From Pseudomonadota bacterium (lineage in GTDB: Bacteria; Pseudomonadota; Gammaproteobacteria; Burkholderiales; Thiobacillaceae), in the NCBI GenBank assembly GCA_021821425.1, contig JAKACL010000025.1:1-16303 (forward strand): a DNA stretch of 16,303 nt. The letters are read 5' to 3'. Of the stretch, positions 1 through 7,782 are shown piece after piece. The position numbers and the translations under genes are program-made. How positions within the stretch are numbered: the stretch's first letter is position 1; every line of letters starts with the position of its first letter. Below the pieces are notes generated by a model. It ran no database searches and had not been told where the DNA came from. It saw nothing but the letters and a program-made list of their open reading frames with translations.

Positions 1-56
1 AGGGGCTAGGGGCTAGGGGCTAGGGGCTAGGGGCTAGGGGCTAGGGGCTAGGGGCT
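1..56. repeat. Heptanucleotide tandem array, 8 perfect copies
   Basis: Eight uninterrupted copies of the 7-bp unit AGGGGCT (equivalently TAGGGGC) run from the window edge to base 56, so the true length is unknown. The array lies just beyond the guaB terminator. Degenerate units of the same family (TAGGGAT, TAGGATT, TAGGAAT) continue on the other side of that terminator, and related units recur inside the start of lolD. The unit is seen directly. Variation in copy number by slippage is an inference. It is not a CRISPR array because there are no spacers. Confidence 0.95.
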
Positions 57-88
57 AAAAAAGAAAGCCACGCGCAGCGTGACTTTCT
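57..88 (-). terminator. Rho-independent terminator of guaB
   Basis: Read on the minus strand, positions 88 to 62 form a 12-bp stem (one G-U pair) closed by a 3-nt loop at 74-76. It is followed by a run of U residues from the A-tract at 57-61. It lies about 37 bp past the guaB stop codon and fits a classical intrinsic terminator. It would separate guaB from whatever follows to the left; guaA is often the next gene but is not visible here. Confidence 0.85.
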
Positions 89-124
89 CTAATTCCTAGC
101 CCCTAATTCCTAAAATCCTAATCC

Positions 125-127
<3 letters not shown>
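89..127 (-). repeat. Degenerate heptamer repeats running into the guaB stop codon
   Basis: On the minus strand this stretch reads as TAGGGAT, TAGGATT, TTAGGAAT, TAGGGGC, TAGGAAT and a final TAG: five units of the same family as the perfect array at 1-56, one with an extra T. The first TAG is itself the stop codon of guaB. The hairpin terminator at 57-88 separates the two parts of the tract. Confidence 0.8.
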
Positions 128-1594
<1,467 letters not shown>

Positions 1595-1609
1595 TTAAAG
1601 CAAAGCGGA

Positions 1610-1639
1610 ATTATACGCGTCCGTCCTACCCCCGTACAA
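1610..1639 (-). promoter_or_regulatory. Putative sigma-70 promoter of guaB
   Basis: On the minus strand a perfect -10 TATAAT (1615-1610) stands 18 nt from a weak -35 TTGTAC (1639-1634). The predicted transcript would start near base 1603, about 18 nt before the guaB ATG. The -10 is seen directly; the -35 matches at only three positions. Confidence 0.5.
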
Positions 1640-1690
1640 ACCCGATAGCGCCCTGTCCGGGTTTGGTTGTAATCTACCAAAACGATTCCG

Positions 1691-1729
1691 GGGCAGGCGG
1701 TTGACTCCGCTGCCCGATAAGGCTAACTT
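1691..1729 (+). promoter_or_regulatory. Putative promoter with dyad over the -35 of the lipoprotein gene
   Basis: TTGACT (1701-1706) and TAACTT (1724-1729) are spaced 17 bp apart, about 80 bp before the lipoprotein ATG. The -35 hexamer sits in the loop of an inverted repeat, GGGCA-G-GCGG / CCGC-TGCCC (1691-1700 and 1707-1715). The dyad could be an operator or a chance hairpin. There is no experimental support. Confidence 0.35.
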
Positions 1730-1808
1730 TGCATCAGCATCAACCTGCTAGGGCACGCGGTGCGACAGCCCGAACCCTGAATGCCACACAACCCGAGGAG
1801 ATAAAACA

Positions 1809-2126
1809 ATGTCCAAAGTTTTGCTTGCCCTGACTTCCGCCGCCCTGATCGCGCTGTCCGGCTGCGCCACGCAGCAGGCTACCCCCGCCAAGCCCGCCCT
1901 CAGTGCCGAAGCCAAAGCCGCCCTGACCGCCGCCGAAGCCGCACACAAGGATGCCATGGCCAAGTTCGCGCTCTGGACCACTGCCGACGCCGCCCTGAAG
2001 GCCGCGAAAGAAGCTGCCGAGAAAGGTGACAGCGCCACGGTCATCAAGCAGTCGAAGATCGTCCAGGAGCACACCAAGATGGGCATTGCCCAGCTCGACT
2101 ATCCGATGCTGAAGGTCGGCGACTGA
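1809..2126 (+). CDS. Small lipoprotein, SoxXA-binding-protein-like
   Basis: A 105-aa protein with a signal peptide and lipobox LSGC; the lipidated Cys is residue 19 and the +2 residue is Ala, compatible with outer-membrane sorting. The mature part is rich in Ala, Lys and Glu and predicted helical (about residues 32-92, with AKAALTAAEAAHKDAM and AALKAAKEAAEKGD). This pattern resembles the SoxXA-binding/SoxK-like and DUF4398-like small lipoproteins of sulfur oxidisers, which help thiosulfate oxidation by SoxXA. That family assignment is from memory of the pattern only, and no other sox gene is in the window. The start is firm: GAGGAG at 1795-1800 with an 8-nt spacer. It is a stand-alone gene with its own putative promoter and a strong terminator. 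It could equally be a generic helical envelope lipoprotein. Confidence 0.85.
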   Translation: MSKVLLALTSAALIALSGCATQQATPAKPALSAEAKAALTAAEAAHKDAMAKFALWTTADAALKAAKEAAEKGDSATVIKQSKIVQEHTKMGIAQLDYPMLKVGD

Positions 2127-2146
2127 TCCGCCCCTGACCCAACAGC

Positions 2147-2184
2147 AAAGGCCTCCCGGAGCCCTCCGGGAGGCCTTTTGTTTT
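2147..2184 (+). terminator. Rho-independent terminator of the lipoprotein gene
   Basis: A perfect 14-bp stem (2147-2160 with 2165-2178) with a 4-nt loop GCCC is followed by TGTTTTG. It lies 20 bp after the lipoprotein stop. It is shared by the convergent ratA-rnfH pair, whose last codon ends at 2199, and may act on both strands, although the minus-strand U-tract is weaker. Confidence 0.9.
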
Positions 2185-2198
2185 GTGGGGGCCGTCGC

Positions 2199-2525
2199 TC
2201 AGCAAGCCACCGCGTCGCCGCCGCCTTTCCGGGTGACCTTGCCCTCCTCCGCACGCTTGCGGCGCACTTCCTTGGGATCGGCTATCAGCGGACGGTAGAT
2301 TTCCACCCGATCGCGGTCGCGCACGGTTTCGTCCAGCTTGACCAGCTTGCTGAAAATCCCGACCTTGTTTTTGGCCAGATCGATTTCCGGAAAGGCATCC
2401 AGCACGCCCGAGGCGCGAATGGCGTCCTCCACCGTCGCGCCTGCGGCCAGCTGCACATGCAATAGCGGCTGCTGGGCAGGCAGGGCATACACGACCTCGA
2501 CCGTGATGGGCGGCGCAGTACTCAT
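2199..2525 (-). CDS. rnfH: RnfH family ubiquitin-like protein
   Basis: A 108-aa protein of the RnfH/UPF0125 family with a predicted beta-grasp fold. Characteristic segments are [10 protein letters not shown] at the N terminus, VEDAIRASG, the [26 protein letters not shown] core and the end of the fold at [12 protein letters not shown]. The function is not established; the name comes from linkage to rnf genes in other bacteria, none of which are here. Its ATG overlaps the ratA stop codon by 4 nt (ATGA, 2522-2525), so the two genes are translationally coupled. The pairing with ratA beside smpB is a widely conserved arrangement and supports the call. Confidence 0.9.
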   Translation of the reverse strand: MSTAPPITVEVVYALPAQQPLLHVQLAAGATVEDAIRASGVLDAFPEIDLAKNKVGIFSKLVKLDETVRDRDRVEIYRPLIADPKEVRRKRAEEGKVTRKGGGDAVAC

Positions 2526-2956
2526 ACGGCGTACACCGCGTCGGCGCGGCGCACGAAGGCGTCGACGAAGCTGTTGGTGATGTGGCTGAAAACGGGCGCC
2601 AGCAGCGTTTCCAGCACCCGGCTGGAAAACACGTAGTGCAGACGGAATTCGATCTTGCAGGCCTCGTCCCCCAGCGGAATGAACGACCAGTCGCCCTCCA
2701 GTTCCGAAAACGGGCCATCCTGCAGGGTGATGCGCATCTCGCGCGGATGCGATTTGAGGTTTTCCGTGGTGAAATGCTGGCGTATGCCCATGTAGGCGAT
2801 ATGGATCGTTGCCACGGTTCGATGTTCATCGCGCGCGATCAGGTCGGTACCGCCGCACCAGGGCAGAAAATCCGGGTAATCCTCGACCCGGTCGACCAGC
2901 TCGAACATGCGTTCGGGGGAGTGTGCCACCAGCACACTTTTTTCCACACGCGCCAT
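2522..2956 (-). CDS. ratA: RatA / COQ10-like START-domain protein
   Basis: A 144-aa single-domain protein of the polyketide cyclase/START superfamily (COQ10-like). E. coli RatA has been described as a ribosome-association toxin that blocks 70S formation, while eukaryotic Coq10 binds ubiquinone; which role applies here is open. Diagnostic sequence: the N-terminal [20 protein letters not shown], then [13 protein letters not shown], and near the end the helix with [16 protein letters not shown]. The start is supported by TTTAGGA just upstream. It diverges from smpB with 50 bp between start codons and is coupled to rnfH downstream. Confidence 0.92.
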   Translation of the reverse strand: MARVEKSVLVAHSPERMFELVDRVEDYPDFLPWCGGTDLIARDEHRTVATIHIAYMGIRQHFTTENLKSHPREMRITLQDGPFSELEGDWSFIPLGDEACKIEFRLHYVFSSRVLETLLAPVFSHITNSFVDAFVRRADAVYAV

Positions 2957-3006
2957 GAAATCCTAAAGCCTTGTAAAATCAAGAATTGTACGCAAGCCCG
3001 TCCATC

Positions 3007-3456
3007 ATGAGCATCGCCGACAACAAAAAAGCCTTCCATGACTACTTCATCGAAGAAAAATTCGAGGCCGGTCTCGTGCTCGAAGGCTGGGAAGTCAAGG
3101 CCATCCGCGCCGGCCGCGTGCAGCTGAAAGAGGCCTATGTGGTCGTCAAGAACGGCGCCGTCTATCTGATCGGCTGCCATATCAGCCCGCTGCTGACCGC
3201 CTCCACCCATATTCACCCCGACCCTACGCGTTCCCGCAAACTGCTGTTGCACGCGGCCGAGATCAACAAGCTGATCGGCAAGACCGAGCGCGCAGGATTC
3301 ACGCTGGTACCGCTTGACATGCACTACGTCAAGGGCCGCATCAAGCTCGAAATCGGCCTCGCCAAGGGCAAGAAACAGCACGACAAACGCGCCGCGGAGA
3401 AAGACCGCGAATGGCTGCGCGAAAAACAACGCATGGTACGCACCGCCACGAGTTGA
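3007..3456 (+). CDS. smpB: SsrA (tmRNA)-binding protein SmpB
   Basis: SmpB binds tmRNA and rescues ribosomes stalled on broken mRNAs. The 149-aa product has the family pattern: [14 protein letters not shown] at the N terminus, [11 protein letters not shown] (27-37), the RSRKLLLH segment (76-82) and the tail GKKQHDKR (121-128) followed by the basic helical C terminus that enters the decoding site. I chose the ATG at 3007 over an in-frame start at 2986 because homologues begin with MS.-AxNKKA. There is no clear Shine-Dalgarno sequence. A TAAAAT hexamer at 2974-2979 could be the -10, but no matching -35 is seen. The tmRNA gene itself is not in the window. Confidence 0.97.
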   Translation: MSIADNKKAFHDYFIEEKFEAGLVLEGWEVKAIRAGRVQLKEAYVVVKNGAVYLIGCHISPLLTASTHIHPDPTRSRKLLLHAAEINKLIGKTERAGFTLVPLDMHYVKGRIKLEIGLAKGKKQHDKRAAEKDREWLREKQRMVRTATS

Positions 3457-3514
3457 CCTGTTGCATAGCGTCGACTAACGGATGAAATAATCCGCTTATC
3501 GGTCGGATTCGCCC

Positions 3515-3551
3515 TTGTGCTTCCGTCGAATTGTCGACTACAATTGTCAAC
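3515..3551 (+). promoter_or_regulatory. Putative promoter with direct repeats for the 57-aa gene
   Basis: TTGTGC (3515-3520) and TACAAT (3539-3544) are 18 bp apart, predicting a start near 3551 and a leader of about 24 nt. Two direct repeats, AATTGTCGAC (3529-3538) and AATTGTCAAC (3542-3551), flank and overlap the -10. GTCGACTA is also repeated exactly at 3470-3477 and 3533-3540. Regulator binding is an inference. Confidence 0.4.
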
Positions 3552-3574
3552 ATCTCGACAGCGAGGACGCATTC

Positions 3575-3748
3575 ATGTCAGCCCTGCCCGTGTACGAAGT
3601 TGAGTTCATTCCGCTGGAGCGCCGACTGGGCGACCGCCGCGTCGCCCCGCGCGATGCCGCGCTGCCGCCGCAGGTCATGGCGGACCGTCGCAAGGTGGTC
3701 AGCCGGCGCGCAGATGAACGCAGACCTGTCCCGCTGAAGGTCATCTAG
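3575..3748 (+). CDS. Small arginine-rich protein of unknown function
   Basis: I do not recognise this 57-aa protein. It begins MSALPVYEVEFIPLERR and then has Arg-rich DRR-type motifs: RRLGDRR (16-22), ADRRKVVSRRADERR further on, and ends PVPLKVI. There is no signal peptide, membrane helix or cysteine. The coding call rests on a good GAGGA (3563-3567) seven nt before the ATG, a plausible promoter and a short intergenic setting between smpB and mnmH. The frame could be opened 20 codons further upstream, but that would run through the promoter and lacks a ribosome site. Similar Arg-rich stretches occur at the N termini of PilZ and GGDEF proteins, but no such domain follows here. Confidence 0.6.
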   Translation: MSALPVYEVEFIPLERRLGDRRVAPRDAALPPQVMADRRKVVSRRADERRPVPLKVI

Positions 3749-3919
3749 CCGTCGGGTGCGCCCGGCAACCGGCCCTGATTTCCGGGCCATCTTCCCCGTG
3801 TATCGGGGCTTGCCCCCCATATTCCCCCACACACCCGCGAAGACCGCTGTCGGGCCGCCCTATGCCACAATGGTGGCACGCATACCCCTCCTGTTTCTGT
3901 TCCGAAAGTCGAGTCCCGC

Positions 3920-4957
3920 TTGCCTGCCACTGTCGCAGACCTCTTTACATTCGATGCAATCATCGATGTCCGCTCCCCCGGCGAGTTTGCCGAAGACCAT
4001 GTTCCCGGTGCGATCAACCTGCCTGTTCTGGATGATGCCGAGCGGGCACGCGTCGGCACAATGTACAAGCAGGTGTCGTCGTTCGAGGCGAAAAAAGTCG
4101 GCGCCGCGCTGGTGTCGCGCAACGTTGCCCAGCATCTGGACACCTGGTTTGCCGACAAGCCGAAGTCGTATCGCCCGCTGGTGTATTGCTGGCGCGGCGG
4201 CAGCCGCAGCGGATCGCTGACCCATATCCTGCAGAAAATCGGTTTTGCGGCGATGCAGCTCGACGGCGGCTACAAGGCGTATCGACGCCATGTGGTGGCC
4301 GAGCTTGACCGGCTGCCGACGCTGTTCCGCTATCGGGTGGTGAGCGGGCCCACCGGCAGCGGCAAGAGCCGCCTGCTGCAGGCGCTGGCCGACGCCGGCG
4401 CCCAGGTGCTCGACCTTGAGGTGCTGGCCGCGCACCGGGGCTCGCTGCTGGGTGCTCTGCCTGACCAGGCACAGCCTACGCAAAAAAGCTTCGAGAGCGC
4501 GATCTGGGCTGCGTTGAACCGTTTTGACCCCGGGCAACCGGTGTTCGTCGAATCGGAAAGCAAGAAAATCGGCGCCGTGCGCGTGCCCGACGCGCTGATC
4601 ACGGCGATGCGCGCCAGCCCCTGCATCCGGCTGGAAGTGCCGCTGGCCGCGCGGGTGCAGTTACTGACCGAAGATTACATGCACTTCCTGCACGACCCGG
4701 ACACGATCAACCGTCAGCTCGGCTACCTGACCACGCTGCGCGGCAGCGAGACCATCAGCGCATGGCAGGCGCTGGCCACCCGGCGTGCCTGGCCGGAACT
4801 GGTGGCCACGCTATTGGAAACGCATTACGACCCGGCCTATTTCAAGTCGCTGGCTCGCAATTACGCGCCCTCGCCCGCCGATCTGAGTTTCTACATCGAC
4901 GACGTCTCGGCCCGCGGGCTGCAGAAGCTGACGCGCGAGATTCTGGCCGCGGTTTAA
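3920..4957 (+). CDS. mnmH: tRNA 2-selenouridine synthase
   Basis: Replaces sulfur with selenium at the wobble 2-thiouridine of Lys, Glu and Gln tRNAs, through a geranylated intermediate, using selenophosphate. The 345-aa protein has an N-terminal rhodanese domain (from FDAIIDVRSPGEF; active-site Cys 90 in YCWRGGSRSGS) and then a P-loop region (GPTGSGKS, 143-150), the exact architecture of SelU/YbbB. The start is TTG at 3920: the alignment to family N termini (MxxTVADL) fits and no in-frame ATG lies nearby, but the ribosome site is weak (GAG, 6-nt spacer). The TAA stop lies inside the direct repeat that flanks the MITE-like element. selD is not in the window. Confidence 0.95.
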   Translation: MPATVADLFTFDAIIDVRSPGEFAEDHVPGAINLPVLDDAERARVGTMYKQVSSFEAKKVGAALVSRNVAQHLDTWFADKPKSYRPLVYCWRGGSRSGSLTHILQKIGFAAMQLDGGYKAYRRHVVAELDRLPTLFRYRVVSGPTGSGKSRLLQALADAGAQVLDLEVLAAHRGSLLGALPDQAQPTQKSFESAIWAALNRFDPGQPVFVESESKKIGAVRVPDALITAMRASPCIRLEVPLAARVQLLTEDYMHFLHDPDTINRQLGYLTTLRGSETISAWQALATRRAWPELVATLLETHYDPAYFKSLARNYAPSPADLSFYIDDVSARGLQKLTREILAAV

Positions 4958-5196
4958 CCTAAAAACCGCAGTTGGACGCATCCGAGTGTGCGGTTTTCGG
5001 GTTGTCTGGCGAGGCGCGATAAGGCGCATGGCCGCTCCCTGCAACGAAGAGCAACGCGGCCAGGCGACCCGAAAATCGTGCAATCGGGTGCGTAGCGTTT
5101 TCAACAGACAGGTGAAGGCGCACGTGGCTCCGATACTCAATATCCATGCGGTGCTCCCAGCGCTGGTAAGCGGTCAACTGCGGTTTTTAGGTTTAA
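4953..5196. mobile_element. MITE-like element, 234 bp, with TTTAA target duplication
   Basis: The body is 4958-5191. It is bounded by perfect 17-bp terminal inverted repeats, CCTAAAAACCGCAGTTG (4958-4974) and its complement (5175-5191). TTTAA flanks it on both sides (4953-4957 and 5192-5196), as expected of a 5-bp target-site duplication. It encodes no transposase. One open frame runs through it on the minus strand (4959-5177), but nothing in it looks like a conserved protein. The interior carries long complementary arms. The left TAA is the mnmH stop and the right TTA is the stop of the convergent membrane-protein gene. The parent transposon family is not identified. Confidence 0.75.
4962..4997. 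terminator. Bidirectional terminator-like hairpin in the MITE end
   Basis: AAAACCGCA (4962-4970) is complementary to TGCGGTTTT (4989-4997) across an 18-nt loop. The U-rich 3' side is present on the plus strand (UUUU) and on the minus strand (UUUUU). It could end mnmH transcription shortly after its stop and also stop read-through from the relA operon. The stem is short for an intrinsic terminator, so activity is uncertain. Confidence 0.45.
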
Positions 5197-5600
5197 AGCA
5201 GCCTGCCCAGCACGAATCCGATCACGATGCCAATGATGACGGCGATGGTGAGGCCGCGGTAGGTCAGCACATCTTTCGAATAGCCGCGCCGGATGGCAAT
5301 GTAGGCGACCAGGTAGCCCACCGCGTTGAGCAGCCAGATGAAGCCGATCGACAGCACCTTCACGATGATCGGGCCTACCACCGGGACCAGCGCAATGAAG
5401 CCCAGCAGCCAGGCAAAGGCATTGGAGAGCAGTCCCACGGCCACCACGCTGCCGGCGATTACGCTGCGGTCGACGTTGAAATAGAGGCCCAGCCACACCA
5501 GTCCGCCGATGGCGCCCCACACCGGAAGCATCACTTTCCAGTTGCGCCACCACGGCGCTCGGGGCGACAAATCGACTTCGAACTTCTCAGGTTCAATCAT
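5193..5600 (-). CDS. Small integral membrane protein of unknown function
   Basis: A 135-aa protein I cannot assign to a named family. A charged N terminus (MIEPEKFEVDLSPRAPWWRNWK) is followed by about four hydrophobic segments (roughly 24-41, 46-75, 78-103 and 116-132). A Gly-rich last helix ends LGRLL. It sits 32 bp downstream of relA in the same direction and is probably the last gene of the operon. Its TAA stop is the TTA at 5193-5195, inside the right-hand TTTAA repeat of the MITE-like element. GGGAT upstream of the ATG is a passable ribosome site. Confidence 0.8.
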   Translation of the reverse strand: MIEPEKFEVDLSPRAPWWRNWKVMLPVWGAIGGLVWLGLYFNVDRSVIAGSVVAVGLLSNAFAWLLGFIALVPVVGPIIVKVLSIGFIWLLNAVGYLVAYIAIRRGYSKDVLTYRGLTIAVIIGIVIGFVLGRLL

Positions 5601-5632
5601 GCTTCAGATCCCGTGCCTCTCGCCGCATGGTT

Positions 5633-7774
5633 TCACCCACGCCGCACTTCAATCACGTTTTGCACATGCTGCAAACGCGCCAGCAGCCGTGACAACTGCT
5701 GCAGCTCGCGCACCCGCACGCTGAGCTGCATGTGCGCAACCTCGCCGCGGGTCTCGGTATTGACCCGTAGCACGTCGAGCTTGTCCTTGGCGATGACGTC
5801 GGAAATATCGCGCAACAGGCCCTGGCGGTCGAAGGCCTTGAGGCGAATCTCCACCTCGAACGCGGCGCCGTCATCGAGCACCCATTCGGCCTGCAGCATG
5901 CGCGCGGGATTGGCCCGCCGAAGGCTCGCGCAATCGGCGCGGTGCACGGTGAGTCCGCGGCCCACCGTGGTGTAGGCGACAAGCGCGTCCGGCGGCTGCG
6001 GCTTGCAGCAGCGCGCCAGCGTCAGCGGCACGTCGCCCAGACCCGGAATCACGATGGGGTTGCCGGAGCGGGGCCGCACACGCGGCTTGGCGGTCGGCAC
6101 CAGCGCCGTGACGGCCTTGCCCGATTCCTGCAGCGCATTGACCAGATCGCGCTGGCCGACGTCGCCGCGGCCGAGTGCGGCGAGAAACTCGTCGACCTTG
6201 CCGAACTTGAGCTGCTGCGCGAGCTTTTCCTGGTTCGCGTCCACCACGCCCAGGCGCTTGAGCTCCTTGTCCAGCAGGGTGCGGCCCAGGCCGACCTGCT
6301 CGCCGACATCGCGCTGACGAAACCAGGCGCGCACTTTGGAGCGTGCGCGATGTGTGGCCAGATAGCCGAGCGCCGGGTTGAGCCAGTCACGACTCGGCGC
6401 GCCTTCCTTGGTGGTGATGACCTCGACGCGCTGGCCATTGTCGAGCGGCGTGTTCAGCGGCACCATCGCGCCGTCGACCTTGGCGCCCCGGCAGCGGTGA
6501 CCCAGATCGGTATGCAGCGTGTAGGCGAAATCCACCGGCGTGGCGCCGCGGTCGAGCGCCACCACCCGTCCCTGAGGGGTCAGCACGTAGACCTGGTCGT
6601 GAAACAGCTCGGTCTTGAACTGTTCGGAAAACTCGCTGCTGTCGGCAACGTCGTCCTTCCATTCCAGGATGCGCCTGAGCCAGGCGATTTTTTCCTCGTA
6701 CTGCGCATCCTGCTTGCCGCCTTCCTTGTAGCGCCAGTGCGCCGCGACGCCGAGCTCGGCCTGGTGGTGCATGTCGAAGGTGCGGATCTGAACTTCCAGC
6801 GCGCGGTCCTCGGGGCCGATGACAGCGGTGTGCAGCGACCGGTAGTCGTTGCTCTTGGGCTGCGAAATGTAATCATCGAACTCGCCCGGGATCGGTTGCC
6901 ACAGATTGTGCACCAGCCCCAGCACGGTGTAACAGTCGATCTCGTGCTTCACCAGCACGCGCACCGCGCGGATGTCGTACAACTGCTCGAAGCTCAATCG
7001 CTTGCGCCGCATCTTGTTGACGATGCTGGCGATATGCTTGGGGCGGCCGGTGACTTCCGCCTCGATGCCGTGCAGCGCAAGCTCGGCTTCGAGGCGCTCG
7101 ATGATGCCCTTGATGTAACCCTCGCGGTCGGCACGTTTTTCGTCGAGCTGGGCGGCAATTTTTCTGTAGGTATCGGGTTCCAGATAACGAAACGCCCAGT
7201 CCTCCATCTCCCACTTGATCTGCCACACGCCGAGCCGGTTGGCCAGGGGCGAGAACAGTTCGCGTGCCTGGTGGCCGAGCGCATCGCGGATGGCGTCATC
7301 CTGGTTGGCAGCGCAACGCAGCGCATGCGTGCGCTCGGCCAGTTTCACCAGCACCACGCGGATGTCCTCGACCATCGCCAGCACCATCTGGCGCAACGCC
7401 TCGAGCTGGGCATGCGGATCGAGGCGCTTGTCGGTGGCGCTGACCGCCAGTGCCTCGATGCGCGCCATCGCGTCGACACCGCGCGCGAGCCGCGCCGCTA
7501 TGCCAAAGCGGGCATCAAACTCGGATGCGTCATCCAAACAATTGTGCAGCAAGGCGGCGGCGACCGCGTCCGCGCCCACCCGCAGCTCTGCAACGATCAG
7601 CGCGGAGCCGACGCTGTGCGCGAATGCAGGACTCGCCCCCAATTGCTGGTGGGCATATTCCAGCGCACGCCAAGGCAGATCGTTTTCCGCCACCGGCAGC
7701 ACACGCGCCAGCGCCTGCCGGGCGGTTTCCGGATCGGTTGCGTCATAACAGCGGGGCTTCGAGGTTTCGGACAT
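5633..7774 (-). CDS. relA: GTP pyrophosphokinase, (p)ppGpp synthetase RelA
   Basis: Makes (p)ppGpp from ATP and GTP/GDP when uncharged tRNA enters the ribosome. In the 713-aa product the N-terminal hydrolase-like domain is degenerate: the usual catalytic His-Asp is His-Asn (77-78, in LLHNCLDD), so it is probably synthetase only. The synthetase domain (about 235-350) carries EFDD at 298-301, the acidic EXDD motif typical of monofunctional RelA, where bifunctional SpoT/Rel has RXKD. A TGS domain (about 385-450) and a C-terminal ACT domain (about 640-713) follow. The ATG at 7774, 8 nt after the comEC stop, was chosen; the frame stays open upstream, but only through comEC coding sequence. It lies in the yjbQ-lol-comEC run, so it may be transcribed from far upstream or from a promoter within comEC. 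Confidence 0.96.
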   Translation of the reverse strand: MSETSKPRCYDATDPETARQALARVLPVAENDLPWRALEYAHQQLGASPAFAHSVGSALIVAELRVGADAVAAALLHNCLDDASEFDARFGIAARLARGVDAMARIEALAVSATDKRLDPHAQLEALRQMVLAMVEDIRVVLVKLAERTHALRCAANQDDAIRDALGHQARELFSPLANRLGVWQIKWEMEDWAFRYLEPDTYRKIAAQLDEKRADREGYIKGIIERLEAELALHGIEAEVTGRPKHIASIVNKMRRKRLSFEQLYDIRAVRVLVKHEIDCYTVLGLVHNLWQPIPGEFDDYISQPKSNDYRSLHTAVIGPEDRALEVQIRTFDMHHQAELGVAAHWRYKEGGKQDAQYEEKIAWLRRILEWKDDVADSSEFSEQFKTELFHDQVYVLTPQGRVVALDRGATPVDFAYTLHTDLGHRCRGAKVDGAMVPLNTPLDNGQRVEVITTKEGAPSRDWLNPALGYLATHRARSKVRAWFRQRDVGEQVGLGRTLLDKELKRLGVVDANQEKLAQQLKFGKVDEFLAALGRGDVGQRDLVNALQESGKAVTALVPTAKPRVRPRSGNPIVIPGLGDVPLTLARCCKPQPPDALVAYTTVGRGLTVHRADCASLRRANPARMLQAEWVLDDGAAFEVEIRLKAFDRQGLLRDISDVIAKDKLDVLRVNTETRGEVAHMQLSVRVRELQQLSRLLARLQHVQNVIEVRRG

Positions 7775-7782
7775 GATTGCAC

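Noticed and set aside
3457..3574. tmRNA (ssrA) gene next to smpB
   Set aside because: The gap is about 118 bp, far too short for ssrA, and lacks the tRNA-like acceptor end.
3749..3800. Terminator after the 57-aa gene
   Set aside because: Short GC stems are present (CGGG-TGCG-CCCG at 3753-3764; GGCCC/GGGCC at 3771-3788), but no U-tract follows.
4959..5177. 72-codon minus-strand open frame filling the MITE-like element
   Set aside because: It ends inside the terminal repeat and has no recognisable domain. Complementary arms explain the sequence better. It would merit another look only if copies keep the frame.
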